5,197 nucleotides of DNA, taken from positions 1-5,197 of the forward strand of contig FR890395.1 in assembly GCA_000433415.1 (NCBI GenBank), read 5' to 3'. Under the pieces are notes generated by a model. The model had not been told where the DNA came from. It searched no databases and worked only from the letters and a program-made list of their open reading frames with translations. A program made the position numbers and the translations under genes. Positions 4,863-5,197 of the stretch are shown in pieces (position 1 is the stretch's first letter; the number at the start of each line of letters is the position of its first letter). The DNA comes from Clostridium sp. CAG:448 (GTDB taxonomy: Bacteria; Bacillota; Clostridia; Oscillospirales; CAG-272).

Positions 4863-5197
4863 TGGAAAATTGCTGAAATCAAACCAGGCGATCTTGTTTG
4901 AGCAACGGACGATACGACCGGTGAGACAGAACTCAAAGAGGTTGTAAATAGTTTTGTCCGTGAGAGTAGCGAACTTGTACATATTACTGTAAACGGCGAA
5001 GAGATCACCGCGACACCAACACACCCGTTCTGGGTACCACAAAAGGGTTGGACTGACGCAATAGACCTCCGTGCCGGGGACAGGATTCAACTTCTCAATG
5101 GCGAATATGTGATCATCGAGCAGGTGCAGCATGAACTTCTTGAAACACCTGTAACGGTCTATAACTTTGAGGTTGAGGACTATCATACTTATTATGT
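4863..5197 (+). pseudogene. Broken Hint-domain fragment opening cassette 4 (runs off window)
   Basis: The + frame reads WKIAEIKPGDLV, then TGA at 4899-4901, then ATDDTTGETELKEV and continues as a Hint domain to the window edge (TPTHPFW, LRAGDR, VYNFEVEDYHTYYV). In module 3 the codon aligned with this TGA is a Tyr (LVYATD), and related Hint domains may carry Trp there, so TGG to TGA is a simple explanation. The Cys-containing block A (CFVAGT) is absent or unrecognisable upstream, so the N-terminal part is decayed or truncated. The downstream toxin tip is outside the window. This copy cannot be translated as one Hint domain, but its 3' part is intact and could be restored by recombination with module 3. 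Confidence 0.75.
4926..5157 (+). repeat. Direct repeat copy 2 (Hint coding sequence)
   Basis: Identical by eye over 232 bases to 3614-3845. After it the copies differ at single bases up to the window end; one change gives Ala to Val (5157-5159) and the rest are silent. Before it the DNA diverges sharply while the protein stays alike (DPDTGE versus DDTTGE). Confidence 0.95.

Noticed and set aside
1..5197. Insertion sequence, integrase or CRISPR array
   Set aside because: No transposase or integrase motifs and no short regularly spaced repeats; the only long repeat is the Hint duplication.

Overview
The window looks like the 3' end of an Rhs/YD-repeat polymorphic-toxin locus from a Gram-positive bacterium, most likely an anaerobic gut Clostridia/Oscillospiraceae-type Firmicute. 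This rests on the Rhs core wording (RYYDP..GRWINADGY, NNMFAYCGNNP), the Hint wording (CFVAGT ... THPFW ... VHN), strong GGAGG ribosome sites and moderate GC with AT-rich tips. The organism is inferred from family style; nothing in the window is diagnostic of a species. No tRNA, rRNA, CRISPR array or recognisable transposase was seen. All genes lie on the + strand.

Layout. (1) 1-696 is the end of an Rhs protein that continues upstream: last bit of Rhs core, DPIG boundary, hydrophobic Gly/Ala-rich stretch, then a GIY-YIG-like nuclease toxin domain. It is followed at 714-1667 by a 317-aa putative immunity protein with a strong RBS. (2) A fragment of Rhs core restarts within a few bases of that stop codon (about 1671-2108). 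It runs into a second, unrelated toxin tip (CDS 1734-2657) and then a DUF5071-like immunity gene (2660-3052). (3) A 243-bp non-coding stretch with three inverted repeats precedes a third fragment (3296-4138). This carries a post-core remnant, a complete pretoxin Hint domain and a 74-aa HKDH-containing toxin tip, followed by an unrecognised 170-aa putative immunity gene (4148-4660). (4) After another non-coding stretch a fourth module begins: a Hint copy broken by a TGA codon (4899-4901) that runs off the window end.

How it works together. The array matches the known arrangement of a full-length Rhs toxin followed by 'orphan' toxin/immunity cassettes, each led by a short piece of the parent gene that can act as recombination homology. 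The clearest evidence is a 232-bp direct repeat, identical base for base by eye (3614-3845 and 4926-5157, offset 1312), that brackets cassette 3. Recombination across it would remove toxin tip 3 and its immunity gene and fuse the upstream Hint to whatever tip lies beyond the window. The least described parts are toxin tip 2, the 170-aa immunity protein and the two-part immunity protein 1.
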